Of a DNA stretch of 64,000 nt, positions 47,205-63,968 are shown in pieces. Position 1 is the stretch's first letter; the number at the start of each line of letters is the position of its first letter. Made by a program: the position numbers and the translations under genes. Under the pieces are notes generated by a model. The model was not told where the DNA came from. It worked only from the letters and a program-made list of their open reading frames with translations, and did not search any database. Source of the stretch: Apus apus (Eukaryota > Chordata > Aves > Apodiformes > Apodidae); NCBI RefSeq assembly GCF_020740795.1, contig NC_067285.1:113027008-113091007 (forward strand), read 5' to 3'.

Positions 47205-47768
47205 GAAAGAAGTGCAGAGGAGCCTATTCCTGCCCCTCTACTGGGCCTTGGTGAGGCTGCACCTCAAGCACTGGGTGCAGTTCTGGGCACTGCAGTGTAA
47301 GAAGGACATGGAGGTGCTGGAGAGGGTGCAGAGAAGGGCAACGAGGCTGATGAGGGGTCTGGAGAACAGGTCTTGTGAGGAGAGGCTGAGGGAGCTGGGG
47401 CTGTTCAGCCTGGAGAAGAGGAGGCTGAGGGGAGACCTCATTGCTCTCTACAACTGCCTGAAACGAGGTTGTAGTGAGGTGGGTGTTGGCCTCTTTTCCC
47501 TGGTGACTAGTGATAGGACAAAAGGAGATGGGGTCACGTTGTGCCAGGGAGGTTCAGATTGGGTATTAGGAACAATTTCTTCACAGAGAGAGTGGCGAGG
47601 CCTTGGAACAGGCTGCCCAGGGAGGTGGTGGAGGCACCATCCCTGGAGGTGTTAAAAATATGGGTGGATGTGGAGCTGAGAGATGGTTCAGTGGTTGGGG
47701 GTTGTAGGGAAGACAGTTGGACTTGATTTTGAAGATCTTTTCCAACCTTGATAATTTTATGATTCTAC
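47205..47768 (+). repeat. CR1 retrotransposon 3' fragment, open coding end
   Basis: Forward copy of about 560 bp, of a subfamily ('AAGGACATGGAGGTGCTGGA', 'GGTGGTGGAGGCACCATCCC') not otherwise seen here. An open frame of about 160 codons covers ORF2's C-terminal end ([29 protein letters not shown]). It ends 'TTTTATGATTCTACTG'. Confidence 0.92.
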
Positions 47769-48525
47769 TGCAGCTGTAGTTCCTGTTCTGTAAACTGGCA
47801 CCAAACAGGACCAGCAGGGGCAGGGCATCCACAAACGTGCATGTCCCGCGTGTTGATAAGTCAATCTTACTGCTTGAAGCTGAAGTAGCTCTAAAATAAG
47901 GTTTCAGTTGCCTAAGTGAACTAAAAAGGTGCTTACAAAAATGCCCCTCCACACCTGACTCTGCACAGCCCATTCGTGTCACTGCACTGCATCCAAAAGG
48001 GCTTTTCTCACACCGAGCTACAAAGGGAGAGCAACCATTTCACATCAGCTTCACCACAAAATATGTGGCAGAGAAAAAAGAAAACTGCAGTAAAACCTAA
48101 AGCAACCCTGACTGCTTTCACTTGAGTGCCTGTCTGCACATGCACGCACCCCAAATTGTATTCATTTGGAAGCTTTATCAGTCATGACCAGGCATTAAGC
48201 AGCATTACAGCACTATTTGGTTTGAAAACTATTCCTTTGACAAACTGTGGTCCATAAATCATTCTCTGCATGAGCTCACTTACAGTTTTGGGATTGTTTT
48301 GTTGGCTTTATTCTGCTTCTTAGATCATATCTCTGGGTTTAACATTGGGCTTTAGATGGCAAGTAGCCATGTATAGATTTCAGGAACAAACCTTATAACC
48401 TTATAGTGTTCCCACCTGCAAATCAAACTGGCTCTTCCCCATCTCATCTGTTTTGACAGCCTACATTTCAGATGGGCACAGCCTGCTGCCTACCTAAAGC
48501 CTTCACCAAAAAACCCCACATTTTA

Positions 48526-48627
<102 letters not shown>

Positions 48628-48705
48628 CTACATTAAGAAAGAATACATGGGAAGTTAAACATCTACAATTCAAAGCTGCATAGACACAGTTCTAAAAACA
48701 TTTAA

Positions 48706-49048
48706 ACACAGAATGGTCAGAGTTGGAAGGGACCTCTGGAGATCATCTAGTCCAACCCCTGCTAGAGCAGGATCTCCTACAGCAGATCCCACAGGAACAC
48801 ATCCAGGTGGGTTTGGAATGTCTCCAGGGATGGAGACTCCACAACCTCCCTGGGCAGCTTGTTCCAGGGCTCTGTTACCCTCACAGTAAAGAAGGGTTTT
48901 CTCATCTTCAGGTTCAACCTCCTGTGCTCCAGTTTGTGCCCATTGCCCCTTGTCCTGTCCCAGGACACCCCTGGGAAGAGTCTGGCCCCATCCTCCTGAC
49001 ACCCCCTGGAGACATTGATCAGCACTGACGAGATCCCCCCTCAGCTGA
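48706..49048 (-). repeat. CR1 retrotransposon 3' fragment
   Basis: Reverse copy of about 340 bp, nearly the same as the copy at 31487. It starts 'CACAGAATGGTCAGAGTTGG' and ends abruptly at 'GAGATCCCCCCTCAGCTGAA'. Confidence 0.92.
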
Positions 49049-49239
49049 ATTAGCCCCCAGGGAGGGAGGTGCAGCTCCTGCCTGCTCCGAAAAAGCAGTT
49101 TGACAAATGCCATCCATGTGGACGAGTGGCATTAGGTGCAGTGACAGCAGGCAGGGCCAGGCCAAACTCTTAGGAACCCAACTCCAAGATAGCACTTAAA
49201 AACCCAAAGGTAGTTGATGAGGGCAGGATTAGGCCATCA

Positions 49240-49548
49240 CAAAAAGCTGGGGAGGGACTTGGTACAAGGGCTTATAGTGAGAGAACAAGGGGTAATGGAT
49301 TAAGACTGGAAGAGGGGAGATTTAGATGAGACATGAGGAGGAAATTCTGTGCTGTGAGGGTGGTGAGAGCCTGGCCCAGGTTGCCCAGGGAAGCTGTGGC
49401 TGCCCCATCCCTGGCAGTGTTGAAGGGCAGGTTGGATGGGGCTTGGAGCAGCCTGGGCTGGTGGGAGGTGTCCCTGCCCATGCAGGGGGGTTGGGACTAG
49501 ATGATCTTTAAGGTCCTTCCAACCCAAACCACTTTGTGATTTGGGATC
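49240..49548 (+). repeat. CR1 retrotransposon 3' fragment
   Basis: Forward copy of about 310 bp from 'AAAAGCTGGGGAGGGACTTG' to 'CCAAACCACTTTGTGATTTG'. It is of the same subfamily as the copies at 29433 and 54818. Confidence 0.92.
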
Positions 49549-49865
49549 CTAATTTGCATATGACAAGCTGCACAGGACAGAACAAGGGAAAAAAAAAGAT
49601 GGGGGAAGACCACCAGAGTAACCAAAAGTGTCATCATCTCCAACACCCTAACACCTCCCCGTGCTTTTCAGAGCTAACTTGAAGCCCTGAGGTAACACCA
49701 AGTTTTATATGTCAAATCCCTCCTGGGCAGTCTCAATTGTGTTTGGGGTATATAAAAAGGCAGTAAGTGCCACAATAATTCAGTGCTCAGCACACTTGCT
49801 ACAGCGATGGATATTTAAGAAAATGGATATTTAAGAAAATCAGCCAAAAGTAGGATTTGTTATTA

Positions 49866-51909
<2,044 letters not shown>

Positions 51910-51919
51910 CTAATTGCTA

Positions 51920-54160
<2,241 letters not shown>

Positions 54161-54460
54161 TCAATCAAATGGCCACTATCTGTATGTTATTTACATAAAG
54201 CAGAATGCCTTAGTCACAGTAAAATTAAGAGTATTTTTCCCTTGGTATGACAGAAACATAAGTTATACTCTGCAAACAAACCCATCCATTTCCTAATGCC
54301 ACAAACATGAAGGGAAGATGCCTTTTGCAAGAGAAGCAGTTAAGGACAAATCTTCATCTCCTTTGTGTAAGTTACCAGAGCAAGAGATGAGAATACAAGT
54401 TTCAAAGTGCCTGTGTCCTATCTGCCCAAAGTGACAAATTCCAGTCAGGGAACAACCTTA

Positions 54461-54610
<150 letters not shown>

Positions 54611-54716
54611 TCAGAGGAGGGTTTACAAAAGTCAGGTATGCAACAGTGAGGAGTAGATGATTCAGTTATAGAAGAGCTGTTGTTTTCCTTTCCTGTCACT
54701 AAACTAACATTATTAA

Positions 54717-54766
54717 GGAAAAAAAAAAAAAAGAAACCCCAAGAAAACCCCAAACCAAACCAAACA
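54717..54766. repeat. A-run followed by CCAAAC low-complexity tract
   Basis: A13 followed by GAAACCCC, GAAAACCCC and CCAAACCAAACCAAAC, so the minus strand reads GGTTTGG and GGGGTTTT units. Similar tracts occur at 41886-41950 and, in opposite sense, at 57483-57505. Confidence 0.8.
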
Positions 54767-54817
54767 GGCAAGGGACCTTTCATCTTTTGCCTGCCCAGCA
54801 AAAATCCAGAAGCAAAA

Positions 54818-55198
54818 ATCCCTGGAGAAGAGAAGGATCCAAGGAGACCTTATAGCATCCAGCAGTACCTGAAGAGGGCTCCAGGAAAGCTGGGAAGGGG
54901 CTTTTTACAGGGTGTGTAGTGATAAGACAAGGAGTAATGGATTAAAACTGGAAGAGGGGAGATTTAGGTGAGACATGAGGAGGAAATTCTTTGCTGTGAG
55001 GGTGGTGAGACCCTGGCCCAGGCTGCCCAGAGAAGTTGTGGCTGCCCCATCCCTGGCAGTGTTGAAGGCCAGGTTTGATGGGGCTTGGAGCAGCCTGGGC
55101 TGGTGGGAGGTGTCCCTGCCCATGCAGGGGGGCTGGAACTGCATGATCTTGAAGGTCCCTTCCAACCCAAACCAGTCTGGGATTCTGTGATTCTACGA
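54818..55198 (+). repeat. CR1 retrotransposon 3' fragment
   Basis: Forward copy of about 380 bp, beginning 'CCCTGGAGAAGAGAAGGATC' and ending 'GGGATTCTGTGATTCTACGA'. It is on the opposite strand to the host gene. Confidence 0.92.
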
Positions 55199-56539
55199 AG
55201 CCCATCTAACTTCAGACATGGACACTGTGGAGTAGCCAAACGCAGAATTATTATTAACTCTATTTTGCAGCTGCATCTAGAGAGCAGCCAGCTCAGAAAC
55301 CCGTTCCGTCACAACCCAGAGAGGAGCAGGAATGACACCTCCTGAAGGAGACAACCCTCCTCAGTCACTGGAATGACTCAAGGGGAAAGAGGCAGGATGT
55401 TGTAATCTGTGGGTTCTTACGATTCAGTGAAAACAATCTCAGAGAAAAAGAATTAAAAACATGAGCCAACCAGTACAGCACCAGCCACTGAAGATGACTC
55501 AACTAATGAGGAAGGCTTGTTTTGCCAAAAACCAGCTAGCCCAGGTCGAGGCACCTTTCTTTCAATTAGGCCAAGTAACAGAAGCCATTTAGACTCAATT
55601 AATCAAAAGCATCAATTAATTAAAAGAATAAATTCATGCGAATCAATTTGAGAAGGGCTAGTTCAAATAAAAACCACTAAAGTTCAAAGCATCTTGGTAA
55701 ATTTAATGTCTAGCAAGACAAGCTAAATGGCAAAAATATATCAGTATTTTGGACTCAAGGTAGTTGCCACTTCCAAAAACAAGAGAGAGGTTTGGGGTTT
55801 GGGCTGGGGTTTATCTTTGTTTTAAGGAAAGGCCCTGAAATGGGGTTCAGACAACAAATCTGCACCTACAAGGCATCAAAAGAGATAACAGAGAAAAAAC
55901 ATAGGATAACTATTCATCCAGGGCCCTAATTCCCAGAAAGACTCAGCTGTGTCACAAGAAAATCAATTCCTTTTTCAGACTTCACAGTATCCCTTCACTC
56001 TGCCACCAACTGCACTGAAGAAATGGTTAGTCTTACTGAAAGACTTTCCAAGATTTGAAGGTGACAACACAGCCCTCACGTTGAACCTGCTGCCTTGCCA
56101 GGAATAAGACAAGTTTCACATTAAATGATCACCAACTGCTGGTACTGCAGGTTGCCTCTGAAGGCAATCAGAAATAACACATCCATGATCACAGCTGTCA
56201 AGCCATGAGCACTGGAAGGGATCTCATCAAGGATAAAACAAGTGACATATCACACTTGCTATCCAACTAATTCCAGTGTTACAGGGTCTCTGCTTCCCAA
56301 TTATATTGAGAAGCCATTACATCAGATTGAACTTCAGCCCAGTTCCTCAAGGAGTTTGACTACCTACAATGTCAGTATTGCCCAGGATGTGTAAAGAATG
56401 ATGGTTCTTTGCTCAAGATGTGCAGCCCATTTCAGACTTGTCTGTAACTACAGGTACAGTGTAAGACAGAACGAGGATGCATTTTCCCTGCCCCAAACTC
56501 ATCACTATTTGAAGCACAGCATAGAATGAAGCTCACATC
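55199..56539. other. Intronic DNA, nothing further recognised
   Basis: AT-rich DNA with repeated AATTAAT words near 55560-55640. No exon or named repeat seen. Confidence 0.5.
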
Positions 56540-57056
56540 GTCTACTCTGCTCTGGTGAGACCCACCCCCTACAGTGCTGGGTCCAGCTCTGGGGTCCTTG
56601 GCAAAGGAAGGACATGGAGATGCTGGAACAAGTCCAGAGGAGGCCACAAAAGTCATCAGAGGATTGGAGCAGCTCTGCTCTGGAGACAGGCTGAGAGAGT
56701 TGGGGTGTTCAGCCTGGAGAAGGCTCCAGGGAGACCTTTTTGTGGCTTTGCAGTCCTTCAAGGAGGCCTATCAGAAAGGTGGGCACAGACCCTGTAGCAG
56801 GACCTGTTGCAACACAACAAGGGGTGATGGTTTTAAACTGAAAGAGGGGAGATTCAGATGAGATACAAGGAAGAAACTTTTTACACTGAGGGTGGTGAAA
56901 CCCTGCCCCAGGTTGCCCAGAGAGGTGGGAGATGCCCCATCCCTGGAAACATTCAAGGTCAGGTCGGATGGGGCTCTGAGCAACCTGGTCTAGTTGAAGA
57001 TGTCCCTGCTCACTGCAGGGGGGTTGGACTGGATGGCCTTTCCAAATGATTCTGTG
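56540..57056 (+). repeat. CR1 retrotransposon 3' fragment
   Basis: Forward copy of about 515 bp, starting 'TACTCTGCTCTGGTGAGACC' and ending 'TTCCAAATGATTCTGTGAAG'. It is of the 'GGCTCTGAGCAACCTGGTCT' subfamily shared with 9098 and 34012. Confidence 0.92.
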
Positions 57057-58742
57057 AAGCTATATTCTGCTGCCTACAGTTATTTCTGATCTTTACAGGA
57101 GCCTTTCAAGTAAACTGGTCCCTGCAGAGGCTGCTCTACACAGACATTTCTATACCCCACATTCCTGCATACATTATGCCATATTCTCCTGGTCACTGTT
57201 ATTTGCATCACTGACCCTTTCAAGCTAGAATTTTTATAACAGCCCAAGCAAATTTCCATCATTAGTTTTCTCTTTTCTTAATCCCCCACAGAAATTTCCA
57301 TTCCAATTTCAGAAAGATCTGAGTTTTCTCCAAGACATAGAGGCTCTTCAGAGAGATGGGGGTAGGAACCCTTAGAAATTTAAGTCATACTCATGCTTAA
57401 AATGATTATGTAGATCATGCAATTCTCATGAAAAGAATAAGCTAATCAACAACCACCACACTGTGGGTGTGCTACATGCAGTGGTTTGGGGTTTTTTTTT
57501 TTTCTTAGTATCCCCAAATTTGGTATTGATTTAAAAGTCAAGTTTAATTAAAAGTGTACTTATACTTTGTGAAGTTGGCACAGATCAATAAAAAGGCTGT
57601 ATAACATAAATGCTGTAAGGCAAAAATTACAGTGAGAAGCATCATGCCTTGGTGAGGATAGGTAGTTACTGAGGACTAAGCTGGCAAAGCTTAAAGAAAA
57701 AGAGTCAGGGATTCAAATCTCTAGCAGATCAGAAGCCTGTGCATCTTGTCTTGTGCTTCTCACCCATATTCTTCTCCATCAACCTCTGCTTCATTTGTAC
57801 TTGTCCAAGAGGAGCAGCTTTGGGGCACTGGATGGCATTCCTGCCTGTACAACTCCCACACAACCTCAGGAGTGACAGGACAGTGCTCAGAGCCTGGGGA
57901 ACCTGGCAGCTTTGGCTTTACACACACCCCATGCATAAACCTTGTAGGTGCCAGTATCCCACAGACATTGGCCCTGTGTTAGCAGGGAACAGTCCATAAT
58001 ACTGAACTGACTGACAGGTAATACAAATCCAGAAGATAAATAACTTCCTGAGAACTGGAAGATGCCTACAGAGCTTTAGAAGCTAATAATTTTGACCATT
58101 CCTATTGGAATTGTCTCTGCCATCTCGGTTTCTATTGCACTTTGAAGACCACCTAGTTTTGTTTAACTCCTTATTAATGCACCCATCCAACAGAAAAACA
58201 AAAGCTTTGCAGCCTGGGGAACAGCAAGTTCAATAGAAGCAGTAAAGAAATAGGGGATTAAAAATACATGTGCTTTATAAAAATAATGGAACCTCTTTTC
58301 TCCCAAACATACAATGAGCATATTAAACAACAGTGATGGCTTCATCTGTAAAACAACTTCATGCACAACACAAGAGATGCCCATGTGCCCTTAGAGTAGC
58401 AAGATGTCATCTAACAGCTTCTGTGCAAGAAATAAACATTGAAAAATAAAACCCAAAGCCCAGAGAGAGGCAGATTTGGAAGGAGACAAAAGGAAATTAT
58501 AGCATGCAGACAGTGGCAAGATTGTTTTTTTTAAGTTTAAGCAGGCATGCAAGGGGAAGACAAAACAAAACTGCTAACATTGGTCATTCTGCTCAAGGCT
58601 TTAGGGGTTCTCTCTGGTCCTCATCCATTTCTCTTGGTCTTGTGGCTTCCCAAGCAGAAAGTGTCACTCATTTAAAATAGTGTCATGCTGCTAACGTGTA
58701 AGTACCTGACATTACAGAGAAAGCCACACAGTAAGAGAGATC
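57057..58742. other. Intronic DNA, nothing further recognised
   Basis: No exon recognised. At 57483 a 'GGTTTGGGGTTTTTTTTTTT' tract occurs. A mini-exon-like segment near 58320-58350 on the minus strand was considered and rejected. Confidence 0.5.
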
Positions 58743-58796
58743 TTAGAATCACAGAATGGCTTAGGTTGGAAAGGACCTTCAAGATCATCAAAAAGT
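58743..58796 (-). repeat. CR1 tail remnant
   Basis: About 54 bp of reverse tail ('TTAGAATCACAGAATGGCTT') cut at 'CTTCAAGATCATC'. A second reverse tail begins 50 bp later, so this may be an interrupted tandem insertion. Confidence 0.8.
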
Positions 58797-58847
58797 TGTG
58801 GGAGCCAGGAAGAGTGGAGTAAGCTGACAACCAAGTGTATTTTCAGA

Positions 58848-59012
58848 GAACCACAGAAAGGTCTGGATTGGAAGGACCTTGAAGACCATCCAGTCCCAAC
58901 CCCCTGCATGGGCAGGGACACCTCCCACCAGCCCAGGTTGCTCCAAGCCCCATCCAACCTGCCCTTCAACACTGCCAGGGATGGGGCAGCCACAGCTTCC
59001 CTGGGCAACCTT
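58848..59012 (-). repeat. Short CR1 tail fragment
   Basis: Reverse copy of about 165 bp ('AACCACAGAAAGGTCTGGAT') ending at 'CTTCCCTGGGCAACCTT'. Confidence 0.88.
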
Positions 59013-59754
59013 CACTGGAAAGCAGCAGCAAAGGACTAACCCTACTCACTCCCAACATTTGCAAGATAATTATGTGGACAAGGTAAGCATCCAAAAGCCT
59101 AATTAAACCCTACTTGCCTCTATCCATACTTGACCTTTCTCATACCCACATTACAAGCTTCACTTTCCACATTCGTATCACCCCCAGGTCTTGACCCACA
59201 AACAATAAAACTGGTGTATAAGACAAAAATAAAATAAAATTGAGTGAATATCTCTCAGCAAAAGGAATGTCTCATTAAATATGGCAATTGTTGAGCCAGA
59301 AATGAATTCTCAATTATGCAGAAGTAAATTCTCTACTATGTATGTGATCCAATTCTGTATTTGTCTGGGGACTGTAAGGGTGTACCACATCTCAGTTCCA
59401 AGCATGGTTTTCCTCTTCAGACTTTGAACACAAAAATTGCCCCTATTCATCTGAAACCATTTGCTTTACACAAACAGACCTCTAGGCCATCTAATGTCAC
59501 ATTTTGTATCTGAAAACTACATGACAAAACCTTGCAACATGCAGAAAAACATCAGCTGCCAGAAGAACATTCTTCTAACCTCTGGTATTTTTCCTTCTTT
59601 CAGTGTTTGGATCACAGGAAAACCAGCTATGCTCCTCCTAAGCATTTTTTAGTGACAAATTCTCACTCAATCAGGTCTGTACAAATGCACTTTTTAAAAG
59701 AGAGACTTGAGTATTTTTTAAATTCTGTCACCAAATAAAGAGGCATGCTTGCAC

Positions 59755-60448
59755 TCTAAACTTGTAGGTGAAAGGGACCTGGGGGTCATGGTAGACAGGA
59801 GGATGACCATGAGTCAGCAGTGTGCCCTTGTGGCTAAGAAGGCCAATGGCATCCTGGGGTGTATTAGAAAGGGTGTGGTTAGTAGGTCAAGAGAGGTTCT
59901 CCTCCCCCTCTATTCTGCATTGGTGAGGCCACATCTGGAATATTGTGTCCAGTTCTGGGCCCCTCAGTTCAAGAAGGACAGGGAAGTGCTTGAAAGAGTC
60001 CAGCGCAGAGCCACAAGGATGATTAAGGGAGTGGAACATCTCCCTTATGAGGAAAGGCTGAGGGAGCTGGGTCTCTTTAGTTTGGAGAAAAGGAGACTGA
60101 GGGGTGACCTCATCAGTGTTTACAAATATGTAAAGGGTGAGTGTCAAGACGATGGAGTTAAGTTTTTTTCAGTGAAGACCAGTGATAGGACAAGGGGTAA
60201 TGGATACAAGTTGGAGCATAGGAGGTTTAAGATGAATATCAGGAAAAATTTTTTTACTGTAAGAGTGACAGAGCCCTGGGACAGGCTGCCCAGAGAGGTT
60301 GTGGAGTCTCCTTCGCTGGAGACATTCAAAACCCGCCTGGATGCCTTCCTGTGTGATGTACTCTAGGTGACCCTGCTCTGGCAGGGGGGTTGGACTAGAT
60401 GATCTTTCGAGGTCCCTTCCAACCCCTAGGATTCTATGATTCTATGAA
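59755..60448 (+). repeat. Youngest-looking CR1, 690 bp, with 200-codon open frame
   Basis: Forward copy with an uninterrupted frame of about 205 codons, ending in a stop at 60366. It covers the C-terminal part of CR1 ORF2: [72 protein letters not shown] and [17 protein letters not shown]. The tail ends with two perfect ATTCTATG units. The lack of frame breaks suggests recent insertion. It is 5' truncated and has no reverse transcriptase, so it cannot move by itself. Confidence 0.95.
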
Positions 60449-61409
60449 ACTTCTCAGTCCTTATTAATATTTAATTGTATTATTAAATTTGACATTCTCC
60501 TGCTCTCTTCAATTTCACCCATGGCTGGAACCATGACAGTGAAGCATTGGGCAGTTCCCCAGTTTGTAGCACCAACATTTTTCTCCAAATAAGAAGAAAA
60601 TACCAATTTATATCGTAGCACCTACACACTTCCCAGCTTGTTCACAACTTCATTCTTTTGAGTTCTTTTGGATTTCATTCTTTTGGACTCCCTTCACACA
60701 CGAATAAGAAAGAGGTGGCAAAATTCTGCAGCATCCTGCTTCGACAACTGCATTTATGGAATTAGAGGCAAAAATCAGTCCTGCAGGTCACTTGGGAAGT
60801 GTATGGTCAGAAAGTCATGCTGTAGTAACTGCAGTCTGACTGTGACTTAAAATAAAATCTCAGTTGTTATTGGTCTACCCAGTTTCAGACTGAGCTTAGA
60901 GTCTGCCTAAAATACAGATTATCTGAGTGGAAAGATCTTTTCTTATATGTACACACACCACATGTACTGGTCTTAATGTCTTCATCAGCTGCACGACTGT
61001 TAAAAATAACTGTAGAGGTGCTACTGCTGAATTAGCTTCTGCTCTTGAAACTTAGATAACTTATGTGATGGTGGGGCAGGAAGGATAGTAGCTCATTTAC
61101 ACCAAGAGCTGCTCTGAGTTTCAAGCAACAAGGAGGATTATGCATTTCAGAGTCAGGATATAAAACTGGATAGACAGGTAAGAAACAGTTCTTTTCCAAG
61201 TGAGTTCTTCTGCTGCAGTGTCAGATGAACCCTGCAAGGATCCTCCACACTGTGTTGAGAGGAGGACATAGGGAACTAAGGTAACCAGACTGTTTTTCCC
61301 TTTCTAAAACAGCAGAAAGGAGAGCTCCATTTCCTCATGCTTCCCCAAAGCAGGATGGAGCTCCAACCCAATCCATTTTGCTCCTAGACTAACAACACAG
61401 CAATTACCA
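60449..61409. other. Intronic DNA, nothing further recognised
   Basis: No exon or named repeat. A small recurring phrase ('TTCATTCTTTTG', 'TTTCATTCTTTTGG') lies at 60650-60690. Confidence 0.5.
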
Positions 61410-61680
61410 CAGTCATGGAATCATAGAATGGTTTGGGTTGGAAGAAACCTGAAAGATCAAATAGATCCAACCCCCTGCATGGGCAGGGACACCTCCCACC
61501 AGCCCAGGTTGCTCCAAGCCCCATCCAACCTGCCCTTCAACTCTGCCAGGGATGGGGCAGCCACAGCTTCTCTGGGCAACCTGGGCCAGGGTCTCACCAC
61601 CCTCACAGCAAAGAATTTCCTCCAGATCTCTAACCTAAATCTCTCTTCTTTCATTTTACAACTGTTACACCTTGTCAAAG
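61410..61680 (-). repeat. CR1 retrotransposon 3' fragment
   Basis: Reverse copy of about 270 bp from 'GTCATGGAATCATAGAATGG' to 'CTGTTACACCTTGTC'. It lies 250 bp downstream of a DNAAF9 exon. Confidence 0.9.
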
Positions 61681-61926
61681 GTAAGCAGTTTAATTCCTCC
61701 TACAGCTCAGGATCACCAGAATGCATCATCTTAGAGATTTTTACATCTTCTCTTGGCATCTATGGTGGTTAATAATACAGGCAGAGAGACTGGCTGTTCT
61801 ACACAGATCCTTCTTGCTGATCCTTCATCCTGATCCTTGACTACATGCATTTGCAGTGTATTTACATGGCTATATGGCTCAGCTACTTGTTCTGTGTAAC
61901 TCAGAGTCAAGGAAAGTGACACATAC

Positions 61927-61964
61927 CTTGTGAACACTGGTCCAGGAACTTGGGAAAAAGAAGC
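61927..61964 (-). CDS. DNAAF9: DNAAF9 small exon
   Basis: This 38-nt exon encodes LLFPKFLDQCSQ with G at each end. The acceptor is TGATTTTTTTAG and the donor is CAAG|GTATGT. Its closing G joins GA of the next exon to give Gly, so the protein reads [18 protein letters not shown] across a 7.3-kb intron. It is too short to be recognised without the phase match, which is exact. Confidence 0.65.
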
Positions 61965-63443
61965 CTAAAAAAATCAGAAGTTTGTCTATCAAGAATGGAT
62001 ATTATTTAAGTAACACATGTACATTAATTTGGACACTGACAGCTCAAGTCTTACTACTCAAATAATTTCATATTTCCTTTTCTCAATTCAAGTAACTAGA
62101 ATATTCCTCTAGGTTACATCTTTCAGGAGTTCTCCCCCAAAAGTTAGTTTTGTAGATGGTTTTAATCCTTGAATGGATTTAAGAGCTAATTCCCACCACA
62201 CAATCTCTTCAGTATTGTACAAAATCAAAAAGGCTTCAATATTACTTTAATCCCTATTTAAACAATAGGAATTTTAAGCTTGCCCTAAAAAATTGTGCCT
62301 TCCAAACATGGTGGGAACTCTTCATGGAAGGACAGTATGTACATAAATGCTTTCTGTACACACTGTACCAACTTCTGGTACTGGGTTGGACAGGAGACAA
62401 TTATTTTTATGAGCTTTATCATGCACACAAAAGCTCCACAGATAGGACTTGATCTCTTTCCCTTCAACTACCACTCCCCTGCCATAGCTTGCTATTCAAT
62501 CCAGGGAAGAGCTTCACCCTAGGCTCATGAAAGAGCTGGACCTCTACAATAATGAACTTCCTAAGACAAGAAACAGTTTTGATTTTTCTGATGGCAAAAG
62601 TTTGAAGTCAGACATGAAAAAAAATAAAATCCCTCTCTTTGATTCCCACAGCGAAATTGCCAAAGCTTCCCAGCTGAAAGGTTTGTCATTGGCAGCACAT
62701 GGTTACTTGGTAAGTTCTTATCAGAAGAAACTTCAAAGGCAGACAAATAGTCTACAGCACAGGCTAAGCCTCTTCCTTCAATTGCTACTGCACTTCAGGA
62801 GACAAACAATGTTAGTGAAAGGACTGCAGGCTGCAGCTGCTATAAATACTACTCCGTGCCATGACCAGGAACACGTTAATAAGTCAACAAAACCCTAGGA
62901 ATGGAACTTGTCTTTCCTATAATTATGGAAAGGACAAGTTGAAACAGCACTCCAGCACCAATTCACCAATATTTTATGTAGCCTTTATTATTTATTTGCA
63001 ATCTTTGTCACGGAGACAAAAAGAAGCAGTAAAGGTAACATCTACTGACTACTGCAAAGCACAAGCAGCATTTTTGTTACTGTTTTAAAAATAGCTGGGA
63101 AGTTTAAGGAAGGAAGAGTTACAGACTGACTGGGCAGTTCACCTCTAAGCTATGATGCACAGTTTTATCACAAACAGCAGTGCTACAAAGTCCTAAAATT
63201 GTAGCTGCTTTAACTTACTTTTATCAAATCAGCTGCAAGGCATAATTGCAAAATTGAAGTATCAGAATTTTACAGGTAGGTGTATGAAATGAGTTCCATG
63301 TTTGTCAAAGTGTGGAGCACACACACGTACTATGAAACAGCAACCATACCATGTTATTTTAAAATAATGTCAGCAACTTGGCTTTGCTACTGTTTCCTCC
63401 CCACCCTGCCTCTGCTGTAACCCAGGATATCAGATTTTAATAC
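61965..63443 (-). other. DNAAF9: DNAAF9 intron (predicted)
   Basis: AT-rich. A plus-strand open frame of 123 codons at 62527-62898 has no recognisable domain and is not called. No CR1 is present. Confidence 0.5.
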
Positions 63444-63522
63444 TTGCAGTGCTTTTGCTTCCGTGCTTTGTCCTTCTCTTCCACTACATTTGGGATAGCT
63501 TCCCATAAGTTGTGTTTTAAAC
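63444..63522 (-). CDS. DNAAF9: Possible DNAAF9 exon
   Basis: A 79-nt segment reads LKHNLWEAIPNVVEEKDKAR then KQKHC, with AA at its end that would join the next exon's G to give Lys (KHC-K-LLFPKF). The peptide is charged and helical and fits the exit phase. The acceptor (GACTTGACAG) has a poor pyrimidine tract and the donor (CAA|GTATTA) is weak, so this is tentative. Confidence 0.35.
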
Positions 63523-63968
63523 CTGTCAAGTCTTTGTTTAATACCCAAAAGTAGTGGCACAATCAATAACCCAAACTGAGATGCACTGGTTATACTTAAA
63601 AGAAGATTGTAAGAAAAGGACTTATTTAAAAGGCACACAAGAGGACAGCTGGCTGTCCAGATTTTACAAGGTCCTGAGCCAGAGTACATGTATTTAAACA
63701 GTACATTAATGACAATCTTTGCTCATTCTTCCTCAAGCTAAACTTTCACTGATGTTATATATCATTACATGCCTAGTGGAAACCAAGTGTCATCATCATA
63801 AATCACACAGCACTTCAAAGTTCATCCAAGATGGATCACCTAGCAGCTTGATGAGATTTAGGACAGTTCAATGGCATTTAGCCCTCATGTATCTCTAATT
63901 ATGATAAAAGAAACTTACACAAACTTACACATCTATTTCCAAACTAGCAAATATCTTGTCAAGTATAC

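Noticed and set aside
58320-58352. 33-nt minus-strand mini-exon (MKPSLLFNMLI) between TTTTACAG and GTATGT
   Set aside because: Flanking DNAAF9 exons already join in frame without it. A 33-nt insert is neutral to frame, but nothing else supports it.
62527-62898. Plus-strand open frame of 123 codons with apparent splice sites (TTCCCACAG near 62652 and GGTAAGT near 62709)
   Set aside because: It is antisense to a DNAAF9 intron, lacks a family match, and the implied exon is very short. Chance is the simpler explanation.
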